Part shown: piece by piece, positions 50,707-59,157 of the stretch
Numbering within the stretch: position 1 is the stretch's first letter
Layout of the letters: the number at the start of each line of letters is the position of its first letter
NCBI GenBank assembly: GCA_963724645.1
Contig: CAVRVJ010000007.1
Location: forward strand, 1-64,000
Reading direction: 5' to 3'
DNA: 64,000 nucleotides
DNA from: CAVXSP01 sp963724645
GTDB taxonomy: Bacteria > Acidobacteriota > Vicinamibacteria > Vicinamibacterales > SCN-69-37
The notes under the pieces: generated by a model
The model's database searches: none
What the model saw: only the letters and a program-made list of their open reading frames with translations
What the model was told of the DNA's origin: nothing
Made by a program: the position numbers and the translations under genes

Positions 50707-51984
50707 GTGGACCCACGACGTATCACCGCCCGGGCACTCTCCGCTTTGTCCGGGGAGTTTGGCCGCGGCAGTCGTGTGCGGGTTGTCGCGGCAGGAAAAG
50801 CCGCGGCCGGAATGGCGCGAGCCGCCGCGGATGCGCTGGGGAGTCGCGTCGTTGCGGGGGTCGTCACGCGTCAGAGGGACGGGTCTCGATCTGTGGAAAA
50901 CTCACGGGCCGCGAGCGAGTTTTCCACAGATCGAGACCCGTCCCCTTTGAAGTACTTCCCGGCCTCGCACCCTCTGCCGAATGATGCCAGTGAGGCCGCT
51001 GGTCGCGAGGCTTTGAAGCTTGCCTCCGACGTCAACGGCAACGATGACCTGCTGCTGGTCTGCCTGTCCGGCGGGGCATCAGCGATGTTGGCGGTGCCCG
51101 CCTCCGGACTGACGATCGAAGACAAGCGTGCGGCGAACGCTGCGTTGTTGCGCGCCGGATTGGACATCGGCTCGATGAACATCGTCAGGCGCCATCTGTC
51201 CGCGATCAAAGGCGGGCAACTGGCCGCGGCCGCCTTTCAGAGCATCACGCTCGCGATTTCCGACGTCACGGTGCCGGTGGAAGACGACCCGCTCACAATC
51301 GGGTCGGGCCCGACAACCGGCGACGGAACGAGCTTTGCTGATGCGCTGGCAGTGATCGATCGGGCCGCACTGAATGAATCCATGCCGCCGCGGGTCATGG
51401 CTCATCTTCAAGCGGGTGCCGAGGGACGTGTGGACGGTCCTGTGCGCCCGAGTGATGCGAGGCTGCGGCGCGCTGCGTACTGGATCGTCGGCTCGCGCCA
51501 TGACGCCATGCGCGCGGCGGCTGAGACGGCACGCCACATCGGCTACACCGTCCACGTGCATAAGGCGCCTGTGGGCGGAGAAGCGCGACACGCGGCCGAG
51601 GCCATGCTTGGCGAGGCGCGCCGCGATTGGGCGCGCCCGGTCTGCTTGATTTGCTCCGGGGAGACGACGGTCCGCGTCACGGGCACCGGGCTCGGCGGAC
51701 GCAACCAGGAACTGGCCGTGGCCGCGCTCGAGCGTCTGCACGGTCTGGGGCCGGCCGCCCTTGCGAGCGTCGGGACCGATGGTGTCGACGGACCCACAGA
51801 TGCTGCGGGCGGCATTGTCGATTCGGATATGTGGTCGGCGCTTGGACCAGACGCGCACGCAATTTGCGCCGCGGCACTCGACAACAATGATTCGTATCCA
51901 CTGCTCGAGCGCCTCGGCGCGCTCATCAAGACCGGACCGACCGGGACGAACGTGGGCGATTTACAGGTGCTGCTGCTGGGGTAG
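50707..51984 (+). CDS. Glycerate kinase (MOFRL family) carrying an in-frame palindromic insert
   Basis: At least 425 residues. N-terminal domain: DPRRITARALSALSGEFG and VRVVAAGKAAAGMARAAADA. An atypical segment follows (codons at 50876-50944) from a perfect inverted repeat, then YFPASHPLPNDASEAAG and LLLVCLSGGASAMLAVPASG. Next come LDIGSMNIVRRHLSAIKGGQ, ISDVTVPVEDDPLTIGSGPT, and the C-terminal MOFRL part CLICSGETTVRVTGTGLGGR, NQELAVAALERL, GTDGVDGPTDAAGG. It phosphorylates glycerate to 2-phosphoglycerate. Homologues start upstream of the GTG at 50707; the frame is open there (AAIVSSAFAAV) but offers no ATG, GTG or TTG, so the true start is unresolved. Confidence 0.85.
   Translation: MDPRRITARALSALSGEFGRGSRVRVVAAGKAAAGMARAAADALGSRVVAGVVTRQRDGSRSVENSRAASEFSTDRDPSPLKYFPASHPLPNDASEAAGREALKLASDVNGNDDLLLVCLSGGASAMLAVPASGLTIEDKRAANAALLRAGLDIGSMNIVRRHLSAIKGGQLAAAAFQSITLAISDVTVPVEDDPLTIGSGPTTGDGTSFADALAVIDRAALNESMPPRVMAHLQAGAEGRVDGPVRPSDARLRRAAYWIVGSRHDAMRAAAETARHIGYTVHVHKAPVGGEARHAAEAMLGEARRDWARPVCLICSGETTVRVTGTGLGGRNQELAVAALERLHGLGPAALASVGTDGVDGPTDAAGGIVDSDMWSALGPDAHAICAAALDNNDSYPLLERLGALIKTGPTGTNVGDLQVLLLG
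50876..50944. repeat. Perfect 28-bp inverted repeat inserted in frame in a coding gene
   Basis: Left arm 50876-50903 and right arm 50917-50944 are exact reverse complements (28 of 28), with a 13-base loop. The arm begins GGGACGGGTCTCGATCTGTG and ends GAAAACTC. The total is 69 bases, exactly 23 codons, so the host frame is kept. It resembles in type the palindromic elements known to insert in frame in Rickettsia genes. Confidence 0.95.
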
Positions 51985-52001
51985 CCAAGGCGATTGGCAG
52001 T

Positions 52002-52080
52002 CCGCGGCGGTTCGCCGCGGCAAGGCCGTCAGGCCGTCGCGCGAAGCGCGTACAGCGCGTGGGGGTGGGGCCCCACGCGC
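52002..52080. terminator. Three consecutive GC-rich hairpins between convergent genes
   Basis: Hairpins: 52002-52020 (8-bp arms CCGCGGCG/CGCCGCGG), 52038-52050 (CGCGC/GCGCG) and 52055-52080 (10-bp arms GCGCGTGGGG/CCCCACGCGC). No T-tract follows in either direction, so they are a bidirectional intrinsic-like or repeat structure rather than textbook terminators. Confidence 0.45.
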
Positions 52081-52099
52081 ACCAAGATAAAGATGGCTC

Positions 52100-52825
52100 C
52101 TACTTCACGACCGTCGCGGTCACTTCGATCGTCACCTTGCGATCCGTGACCGGATCAGCCGACTGGGAAATCAGCGTCGACTTTCCATCTGGCACGAGTG
52201 CGCTCAGCGACTCGGTGATGCTGCTGGGCCTCAATCCGCCGCTGTTTGCCGGGGCCTCCGGCATGTACTCGATCGTCAAGTCCACCAGAATGCGCGCGTC
52301 GGTACGCAACGTTGGCCGGGCGTCGACATTCAACGTGACCGGCGTCGTCTGGCTCGGTGTACTTCCGGCGACGTCGGAGAAGCGCACGAAGTTTGTCGTT
52401 CGAATTCGCCCATTTCGGTTGTCCGCGACCAGCATTGTGACTGTCTTCTTCGTCGGAGCGCCAGCGCTCAGGGAGTCCGTGATGGTGACTTCGATTCTGA
52501 CGCTCTGCGTCGGCGCAGACTCCACGCGCGGCGAGGGAGGCGCAGGAGGCGCTGCGGCCGCCGGCGGTGCCTGGGGGGCTGGTGGTGGTCCACCGATTCC
52601 GCTGCCGCCGGGCGGCTGCGGCGGCGCTGGCTGCACCGGCCGCGGCGGGGTGGTCGGGCGCCCGGGCGCCTGAGCGACTTGCGCCAATGTCCCCAGCGTG
52701 CTCTTCAATTGATCGAGTTCCCTGCTGGCCTCGGGCGCTGGTGTCGGCGCCGGCTGAGTCTCCTGCGCGAGAATTGGCGCCGCACACAGCACCGTGACCG
52801 CGATGAAACACAAGAATCTGCGCAT
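52100..52825 (-). CDS. Secreted Pro/Ala-rich protein, unknown function
   Basis: 241 residues. Signal peptide MRRFLCFIAVTVLCAAPILA, preceded by AAGGGAG at good spacing. A helical segment (EASRELDQLKSTLGTLAQVA) is followed by a Pro/Gly/Ala linker. The beta-rich C-terminal domain reads VRIEVTITDSLSAGAPTKKT, VTMLVADNRNGRIRTTNFVR, LNVDARPTLRTDARILVDLT and VTDRKVTIEVTATVVK. I recall similar proteins near ECF sigma/anti-sigma pairs but know no function. It lies 52 bases after the anti-sigma-like gene and is probably in that operon, so it may be part of an envelope stress response. Confidence 0.65.
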   Translation of the reverse strand: MRRFLCFIAVTVLCAAPILAQETQPAPTPAPEASRELDQLKSTLGTLAQVAQAPGRPTTPPRPVQPAPPQPPGGSGIGGPPPAPQAPPAAAAPPAPPSPRVESAPTQSVRIEVTITDSLSAGAPTKKTVTMLVADNRNGRIRTTNFVRFSDVAGSTPSQTTPVTLNVDARPTLRTDARILVDLTIEYMPEAPANSGGLRPSSITESLSALVPDGKSTLISQSADPVTDRKVTIEVTATVVK

Positions 52826-52876
52826 ATTGCTCCCTTCGAACGCGTGAACCGTGACCCGGGGATTGAGGCCCGAGTC

Positions 52877-53422
52877 CTACTGAACTTTGTTCTCGTCCTC
52901 TTCTTCGATTGCCGGCACGCTCAGCGGCGTTGTGACAAGTGGACGAACCTCCAAAGGCGCCGGTTGGATCTCATCGAACGTGAGCGGGATCGGGTGCGCA
53001 AGCGCGGGAATCGCGCGCGCGCGCCACGCCAGCTCGTCCGTGGACAGTACGTTCGCGGTGACTCTTTGCGGCCGTCTCACGATGTTCGGCCGCAGGCTTG
53101 GTGCCTGAGGCTCGGGGATTGGGGCCAGAATCGGCCTGCTGGGCGGGAGCGCCTCGCTCGAACCTCGCCTCATCGCGATCGCGGGTCCGTCTGGCGCGAT
53201 TCGCGATGCGCCTCGGCCGTGAAGCCCAATCGCGAGCGCCGCAACAACGACGCCAACGGCACAGACCGCCGTCACCCACATCCACGGCGTCGATCGCCGT
53301 TCATCAAGCCGAGCCAATACCCGCGCGCGCAGGTGCAACGGCGGGTCGCCCGCCGTCACGCGTTGGGCGACGGTGTCGATGGAACGCTCAAGGTCTCGAG
53401 GGTCAGTTGTTGCCATCTTCAT
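52877..53422 (-). CDS. Anti-sigma-factor-like single-pass membrane protein
   Basis: 181 residues. The N-terminal cytoplasmic part (LERSIDTVAQRVTAGDPPLH, LRARVLARLDERR) is short and lacks a Cys zinc motif. One transmembrane helix (WMWVTAVCAVGVVVAALAIG) leads to a periplasmic Pro-rich tail ending VPAIEEEDENKVQ. The ATG overlaps the stop of the ECF sigma gene, the usual arrangement for a membrane anti-sigma factor. The lack of a recognisable anti-sigma domain makes the role an inference from position. Confidence 0.65.
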   Translation of the reverse strand: MKMATTDPRDLERSIDTVAQRVTAGDPPLHLRARVLARLDERRSTPWMWVTAVCAVGVVVAALAIGLHGRGASRIAPDGPAIAMRRGSSEALPPSRPILAPIPEPQAPSLRPNIVRRPQRVTANVLSTDELAWRARAIPALAHPIPLTFDEIQPAPLEVRPLVTTPLSVPAIEEEDENKVQ

Positions 53423-54114
53423 TTACTCGCTCGCGGGGCCCCACCCCCGCTCGCCCGCGCTGCGACGCTCGAGGACTCGCTCTCCTCGCGCGGACCCTTC
53501 TCTAGGCGCTTCGCAATCTTTCGTCTCGCCTCGGCCACCCGCCACTTCACCGTCCCCAGCGGGATCCCCTGAATCCGCGCGATTTCGTCGTATACGTATT
53601 CGCCGCTCGAGGCGAGCAGGAAGGTGTCCTTCAATCTGGGCGACAGACGCGCGATCTCACGCCGGATCCGCCGGGCCAGATCGCGGGACAGCGTCTGCTG
53701 CTCGGGATCCGGCAGCGATCCGGCCAGGACCTCGGGCGGATCCGGGGTCTCGCGTGTCGCTCCGGGTTCCGTGCGCTTCCACCACAGCCGCCGGACGCGC
53801 CGACGGTCGAGCGCTTTTCGCCAGACGATGGTGAGCAACCACGTACGGAACGTCGCGTCACCTCGGAAACCATCCAGCTTCTGCCAGGCGACGACCAGCG
53901 CGTCCTGCGCGGCGTCTTCGGCATCTTCGCGCGAGCCGAGCGCCGCCACTGCCGTTCGGAAGACCACGCGCTCGTAGAGAGCGATAAGGGCCCCGAACGC
54001 CTCGCGATCTCCGCCGCGCGCGCGCGCGACCAGAGCCTGCACTCGCGGCTCGTCGCAGTTCGTTGCTGCCGGCGGATTGCTCGCATCCACGAAGGTCAGG
54101 AGGTCCGCACCCAT
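53419..54114 (-). CDS. ECF RNA polymerase sigma factor
   Basis: About 231 residues from ATG 54114 (reads GADLLTFVDASNPPAATN). Sigma-2: FGALIALYERVVFRTAVAAL, DAEDAAQDALVVAWQKLDGF and TFRTWLLTIVWRKALDRRRV. Sigma-4: LSPRLKDTFLLASSGEYVYD, EIARIQGIPLGTVKWRVAEA. A longer in-frame extension to 55686 is the antisense strand of rnr and not part of the gene. It is paired with the membrane protein that follows and probably controls it and the secreted protein. Confidence 0.9.
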   Translation of the reverse strand: MGADLLTFVDASNPPAATNCDEPRVQALVARARGGDREAFGALIALYERVVFRTAVAALGSREDAEDAAQDALVVAWQKLDGFRGDATFRTWLLTIVWRKALDRRRVRRLWWKRTEPGATRETPDPPEVLAGSLPDPEQQTLSRDLARRIRREIARLSPRLKDTFLLASSGEYVYDEIARIQGIPLGTVKWRVAEARRKIAKRLEKGPREESESSSVAARASGGGAPRASK

Positions 54115-54334
54115 CGAGCCTTCGCCCCGAGCGCGGTCGAGGGGCGACGGTGCCCTGGGTGCCCTGAGCGTGCGCCGTCCATGGACTTCGCTCCGGATGA
54201 CGGCAACCGCGACTGTCACTGGGGGAGTAGACACTGAAGACGCGCCGGCGGTTGGGTGCCCTGTTGGGGTTAGGCCTGGCGGTGGCTCGAGCCGGTCATT
54301 GCAGGCCGCAAGCCCCAAGTCCCAAGCCTGAGGA

Positions 54335-54340
54335 TAGACT
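54335..54340 (+). promoter_or_regulatory. TAGACT -10-like box of rnr, probable leaderless start
   Basis: TAGACT ends 8 bases before the ATG at 54349, with no ribosome site in between; same spacing as at four other starts in this window. Confidence 0.4.
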
Positions 54341-54348
54341 GGAACCGA

Positions 54349-56625
54349 ATGCTCTCCGAAGAACAAATCCTGACCGCCATCCGCGATCGGGTCGATCACC
54401 CGGCCACGGTCAAGGAGTTGCTCCAACTGCTCCGGATTCCCCGAGAGGAGCGGCCATCCTTCAAACGCAGGTTGCGATCGCTCGTCAGCGCCGGTGAGCT
54501 CATCGAGATCCGGGGCCATCGGTTCGGGTTGCCGAACCGAATGAACCTGATCGTCGGCCGGGTCTCGACCAACCCGCGAGGATTTGCGTTTGTCGACGCG
54601 GAAACTCCCGGTGAAGACGGGCCGGTCAGCATCTACATCGCCGGCGGAAATCTCAATCAAGCCATGCACGGCGACCGCGTGGTCGTCCGCGTCGAGCACG
54701 CCAGGGACGGCGACCGGGCTGAAGGCCGTATCGTCCGTATCCTCGAGCGCGGCGCGTCGTCGATCGTCGGCCGGTACGATGTCGACGAGACGGGACTCGG
54801 CTTCGTCGTGCCGTTCGACCGCCGCATCATCATGGACGCGCAGGTGCCGAAAGGCGAGGCGCGCGGTGCGAAAGCCGGCGAAATGGTGACCGTCTCCATC
54901 ACCCGATGGCCGACGCCGGCCCGTCCTGCGCTCGGACGCATCACCGAGGTGCTCGGCGCCATCGACGCGCCGGGCGTCGATACCGCGGTCATCATCCGGA
55001 AGTACGCGCTGGCGGATGCGCACAGCGACGAAGCAATCGCCGAGGCGAAGCGTCTCGGTACGGCGGTTCGCGACCGGGACGTCCAGAGCCGGACGGACTT
55101 CAGACGCTGGTTGACCGTCACGATTGACGGGGAGCACGCGCGCGATTTCGACGACGCCATTTCGATCGATCGGCTGCCAAACGGCAACTTCTGGCTGGGC
55201 GTGCATATCGCCGACGTCGCGCACTACGTGTCGGAGGGCAGCGCCCTCGATCGCGACGCCTACGAGCGCGGGACGTCGGTCTATTTTCCCGAGCGCGCCG
55301 TGCATATGTTTCCGTCGGAGCTGGCGACCGGACTCTGCAGCCTCAACCCGCACGTCGATCGGCTCGTCCAGTCGTGCCTGATGGAAGTGGATCGCCGGTC
55401 CGGATCGGTCGTGCGCTACGAGATGCACGACGGCGTGATTCACAGCCACGCGCGGATGACGTACACGGAGGTCAACGCGATCCTGACCGATCGGAATCCG
55501 CAGGCCATCGATCGCTATCGCCCGCTCGTGCCGATGTTCGAGCGGATGTTCGAGCTGTTCGAGATCCTGCACGGCCGCCGCCGCCGCCGGGGCTCCATCG
55601 ATTTCGATCTCAAGGAATCCGAGATCGTCCTGGATGACGAAGGCATGGTCGAAGCGATTGTGGCCGCCGAGCGCAACGTCGCGCATCGGTTAATCGAGGA
55701 GTTCATGCTGCTCGCGAACGAGACCGTGGCCACGCATCTCGAGAAGCACAGCGTGCCGTCGCTCTATCGCATCCACGAAGAGCCCGATCCCGTGAAGGTC
55801 GAGGTGTTTGAGGAGTTCATCTCCACGCTGGGCTACTCGCTGGGCGGGTCGGCGGACCGGCTCGCGCCCCGGGACTTTCAGCGGCTGGTGGAGAAGATTC
55901 GTGGCAAGCCGGAGGAGAAGCCGATCGCCTTTCTCATGCTGCGCACGATGCAGAAAGCGCGGTACGACCCGGCCAACCTCGGCCACTTCGGCCTGGCCGC
56001 GGAGAGCTACACGCACTTCACGTCCCCGATCCGGCGGTATCCCGACCTCGTCGTCCATCGCGTGCTGCGCGAGTCGAGGCACGGCATGGGCGAGGAACGC
56101 CGCACTGAGCTGATTGAGGACCTGCCGGAGGTCGCCAGGCACACGTCGGAGCGCGAGCGCCGCGCCGCCGACGCCGAGCGCGAGCTCGTGCAGTGGAAGA
56201 AAGTGCGCTTCATGGCCGACAAGGTCGGCGACGAATTCCAGGGCTACGTGACCGGCGTCAGCGCCTTCGGGTTGTACATCGAACTGGTCGAGCACTTCGT
56301 CGAAGGGATGGTCCACGTCTCGACCATGGCCGACGACTATTATCGATTCGTCGAGCGCGCGCACCTGTTGCGCGGAGAAAAGAGCGGACGAGTCTACCGG
56401 CTGGGAGACAAAGTCAGTGTGCAGCTGATCCGCGTCGACATGGAACGCCGGCAAATCGACCTGGGGCTGACGGAGATCCTCGACGCCGTTCGGGAATCCG
56501 AAAAGAATCGAGGGCCGCGCCGAAGCGCGGTGCGCCAGAAGCGCGAAGGGCGGCCCAAGAACAGCAAGCGGCCCGGTCCCCGCGAACGATCCTTCCGCAA
56601 GGCGGCCCGCCGGCGAGAAAGATAG
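54349..56625 (+). CDS. rnr: Ribonuclease R
   Basis: 758 residues. An N-terminal winged helix (HPATVKELLQLLRIPREERP) is followed by cold-shock domains (RGFAFVDAETPGEDGPVSIY, HGDRVVVRVEHARDGDRAEG). The RNB catalytic domain holds the metal-binding aspartates in TIDGEHARDFDDAISIDRL, then GVHIADVAHYVSEGSALDRD, FPSELATGLCSLNPHVDRLV and HFTSPIRRYPDLVVHRVLRE. An S1 domain (FQGYVTGVSAFGLYIELVEH) and a basic Arg/Lys-rich tail complete it. It is a 3'-5' exoribonuclease that degrades structured RNA and acts in RNA and ribosome quality control. The frame is intact. A palindromic repeat follows directly after the stop. Confidence 0.96.
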   Translation: MLSEEQILTAIRDRVDHPATVKELLQLLRIPREERPSFKRRLRSLVSAGELIEIRGHRFGLPNRMNLIVGRVSTNPRGFAFVDAETPGEDGPVSIYIAGGNLNQAMHGDRVVVRVEHARDGDRAEGRIVRILERGASSIVGRYDVDETGLGFVVPFDRRIIMDAQVPKGEARGAKAGEMVTVSITRWPTPARPALGRITEVLGAIDAPGVDTAVIIRKYALADAHSDEAIAEAKRLGTAVRDRDVQSRTDFRRWLTVTIDGEHARDFDDAISIDRLPNGNFWLGVHIADVAHYVSEGSALDRDAYERGTSVYFPERAVHMFPSELATGLCSLNPHVDRLVQSCLMEVDRRSGSVVRYEMHDGVIHSHARMTYTEVNAILTDRNPQAIDRYRPLVPMFERMFELFEILHGRRRRRGSIDFDLKESEIVLDDEGMVEAIVAAERNVAHRLIEEFMLLANETVATHLEKHSVPSLYRIHEEPDPVKVEVFEEFISTLGYSLGGSADRLAPRDFQRLVEKIRGKPEEKPIAFLMLRTMQKARYDPANLGHFGLAAESYTHFTSPIRRYPDLVVHRVLRESRHGMGEERRTELIEDLPEVARHTSERERRAADAERELVQWKKVRFMADKVGDEFQGYVTGVSAFGLYIELVEHFVEGMVHVSTMADDYYRFVERAHLLRGEKSGRVYRLGDKVSVQLIRVDMERRQIDLGLTEILDAVRESEKNRGPRRSAVRQKREGRPKNSKRPGPRERSFRKAARRRER

Positions 56626-56756
56626 CGGGTGCGACGGGTACGACGGGTACGACAGGTACGACGGGTCCAATGAACGTGGATAGTGGCCCTCTTTCTTTTG
56701 ACTCAAAAATGACTGGCGCCAGCGCGTTCCACGGACCGTGCCATCGTACCCGTCGT
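56626..56756. repeat. Palindromic dispersed element, copy 2, with tandem 9-mer ends
   Basis: Left arm: four 9-mers of the type ACGRCGGGT/ACGACAGGT (about 56630-56667). The core includes GAACGTGG and GCGCCAGCGCGTTCCACG. The right arm ends CATCGTACCCGTCGT (56742-56756). Same order of parts as copy 1 at 27736-27862. It fills the rnr-selB gap. Confidence 0.7.
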
Positions 56757-56765
56757 GGCTCCGTG

Positions 56766-58733
56766 ATGCGTTCCCTCGTCATTGGCACCGCCGGTCACAT
56801 CGATCACGGGAAGAGCGCGCTCGTGAAAGCGCTGACGGGGACCGATCCGGATCGTCTGAAGGAGGAACAGGAACGCGGCATTACCATCGACCTGGGCTTT
56901 GCACATTTGAATCTGGGTGAGCTCCAGGTGGCCTTTGTTGATGTGCCGGGCCACGAGCGGTTCGTGCGAAACATGCTGGCCGGTGCTGGTGGCATTGACG
57001 CCGTCCTGCTGGTTGTCGCGGCCGATGAGTCCGTGATGCCGCAGACGCGCGAGCACTTCGAGATCTGCTGCCTGCTCGGGATTGAACGCGGTGTCGTCGT
57101 CATCACCAAGTCCGATCTGGTCGACGCCGACACAACCGATCTCGTCGCGCTGGAGGTCCGTGAGCTGACGGCAAACAGCTTTCTGGCGAACGCCGAGATC
57201 CTCCCCGTGTCTGCCCGAACCGGTGCGGGCCTGGACGCGCTGCGCCTGGCGCTTGCGAACCTGGCCGGCGTCCCCCTGCGCCAGGGTCGTCCAGGGGTCG
57301 TCCGGCTCCCCGTGGACCGCGTTTTTTCGGTCAAAGGCTTTGGCACGGTCGTCACGGGCACGCTTGTGTCGGGCTGCGTGAGGGAAGGCGATGAGCTCGT
57401 CGTGCTCCCCGATGGGCGGCCCGTGCGTGTTCGTGGCCTGCAGGTTCATGGCCGGCCGGTGGCGCGGGCGGACGCTCCGCGCCGCCTCGCACTGAACCTC
57501 GGGGCAATCGACGTCGCGGAGTTGTCGCGAGGCGTTACCCTGTCGACGCCCCGCGCACTCGCCGTCACGCGACGAATCGATGCCCGGCTGTCGCTGCTTG
57601 GCGACGCGCGCCCGCTGCGTCATGGCTCGCGGGTGCGGGTCCATCATGGGACGGACGAATTGCTTGGACGGGTAGCGGTCGCCGCAATCCGCGAACCGAA
57701 CGCGGAATGGCGGCGCATCGAAACCGGCGAGCGCGCCGTGAGCATCCCCCCGGGCGCTGAGGCGTTCGTGCGGCTGCGGCTCGAACGGCCCGCCGTGCTG
57801 ACTCGAGGGGACCGCGCCGTGATCCGTGCCTTCTCGCCAGCGGGCACGATCGGCGGCAGCCTGGTCCTCGATCCCGAACCGTTAAAGGGCGGCGTGCGCC
57901 GCGCAGCGACATTCGACAGGTTTCAAGACCTGGACATTCACCTCGGCCGGCCTTCCGGCGGGCCGCAGGACGAGCGGTTCGCCGAGGTGTGGCTGCGCGA
58001 CGCAGGCCTCGGCGGCATGACCGCGGCCGATCTCGTTCGGCGTGGAGGGTTGGATCCGGAGGGCGCCGCTCACCTCATCGATAACCTCCGCGCGTCAGGC
58101 AAAGTGTTCGACGTCAGCGGGCGCGTATTTGACGCCGCCGCCGTCAGCGCCGCTGAGGTGCGGATTGCGGCCGAGCTCGCACGCTTTCATGACGCGCAGC
58201 CGGCGGCAACGGGCATGCCGCGTGAAACACTTCGCGATGTCGCCGCACCCGGGGCGCCACCGGAACTATTCGAGGCCATCGTCAGATCGCTTGTTGTCCG
58301 AGGTGCGGTCGCCGGGACGGACCGATTGGCGTTGCCCGCCCGCGGTACCACGATCGATGCCGGTACCATGCGGGCCCGTGACGCTGTCGAACGGATCCTG
58401 CGTGAGGCCGGCTTTACCCCTCCGGATCCAGCGGCATTACAGGCCGCCGTGGGTGTGGCTCCGGCCACGCTCGACCATATCGTGCGTCTGCTTGTGCGCG
58501 AACGGCACGCCGTGCGCGTCGGGACCTTGCTGTTCCACGCTGACGTGCTCGCCCGGTTACTGAACGACGTCAAGGCCATGAAGGCGGCGCCAGGGCAGAG
58601 CGCGGCAGAGCTCGACGTCGCGACTTTCAAGGACCGTTATGGATTGACCCGAAAGTTCGCCATCCCTTTGCTGGAGTGGCTGGACAGGGAAAGAGTGACG
58701 CGGAGAGTTGGGGAGAAGAGAATCGTCCTGTAG
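56766..58733 (+). CDS. selB: Selenocysteine-specific translation elongation factor
   Basis: About 655 residues from ATG 56766 (MRSLVIGTAGHIDHGKSALV). GTPase motifs: GHIDHGKS (G1), RGITIDLGFA (G2), DVPGHERFVRNMLAGAGGID (G3), TKSDL (G4) and VSARTGAG. EF-Tu-like domains follow (RVFSVKGFGTVVTGTLVSGC). The C-terminal winged-helix repeats end FKDRYGLTRKFAIPLLEWLD and RVTRRVGEKRIVL, which bind the SECIS hairpin. It delivers Sec-tRNA to UGA codons, so this organism probably makes selenoproteins. selA, selC and selD are not in the window. The frame is intact. Confidence 0.95.
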   Translation: MRSLVIGTAGHIDHGKSALVKALTGTDPDRLKEEQERGITIDLGFAHLNLGELQVAFVDVPGHERFVRNMLAGAGGIDAVLLVVAADESVMPQTREHFEICCLLGIERGVVVITKSDLVDADTTDLVALEVRELTANSFLANAEILPVSARTGAGLDALRLALANLAGVPLRQGRPGVVRLPVDRVFSVKGFGTVVTGTLVSGCVREGDELVVLPDGRPVRVRGLQVHGRPVARADAPRRLALNLGAIDVAELSRGVTLSTPRALAVTRRIDARLSLLGDARPLRHGSRVRVHHGTDELLGRVAVAAIREPNAEWRRIETGERAVSIPPGAEAFVRLRLERPAVLTRGDRAVIRAFSPAGTIGGSLVLDPEPLKGGVRRAATFDRFQDLDIHLGRPSGGPQDERFAEVWLRDAGLGGMTAADLVRRGGLDPEGAAHLIDNLRASGKVFDVSGRVFDAAAVSAAEVRIAAELARFHDAQPAATGMPRETLRDVAAPGAPPELFEAIVRSLVVRGAVAGTDRLALPARGTTIDAGTMRARDAVERILREAGFTPPDPAALQAAVGVAPATLDHIVRLLVRERHAVRVGTLLFHADVLARLLNDVKAMKAAPGQSAAELDVATFKDRYGLTRKFAIPLLEWLDRERVTRRVGEKRIVL

Positions 58734-58743
58734 TGACGGGGAC

Positions 58744-58902
58744 CTAGTCGTGCTTGTCCCCCAACCCGTCCTTGGTGGCGTCCTTGAAGTTTCTGATGCC
58801 TTTGCCGAGGCCTTTGCCGAGCTCCGGTAAACGGCTGGCGCCGAAAATCAGAATGACGATGAAGAGAATGACGAGCAGTTCCGGAATGCCGATGCGGCCC
58901 AT
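58744..58902 (-). CDS. tatA: Twin-arginine translocase subunit TatA/E
   Basis: 52 residues. MGRIGIPELLVILFIVILIF is the membrane helix; the conserved FGASRLPELGKGLGKGIRNF hinge and amphipathic helix follow, then a charged tail. It forms the pore of the Tat pathway for folded proteins. tatB and tatC are not adjacent. The 5' leader contains a perfect 16-bp palindrome (GCCGGCGCGCGCCGGC). A longer frame extending upstream is antisense to tonB. It is convergent with selB, 10 bases apart. Confidence 0.93.
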   Translation of the reverse strand: MGRIGIPELLVILFIVILIFGASRLPELGKGLGKGIRNFKDATKDGLGDKHD

Positions 58903-59157
58903 GGAAAACTCCCGCCGGCGCGCGCCGGCAATCCCGCTCATCTTAGCACTTTGACGGTTCCTGCTGATTCTTCGGAGGGGGCGGGAAAAAACAGGCCCCT
59001 GGCATCCTTCTAGGCCAGAAAGCCGCCGCGAGCGTCCAAATGTGATGACAGGACGCCCTATTCTTGCGTCCAGGCCGCCAAGTTCCGAGGCATTCCTCTT
59101 GCAGCGAAACGTTTCCAGGATGCGGTGAGTATACTGATACGAGACGGCCGGCTCTCC

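Noticed and set aside
54115..55686. Long N-terminal extension (over 500 residues) of the ECF sigma factor
   Set aside because: It is the antisense strand of rnr, which has full RNase R motifs; sigma homologues start near 54114.
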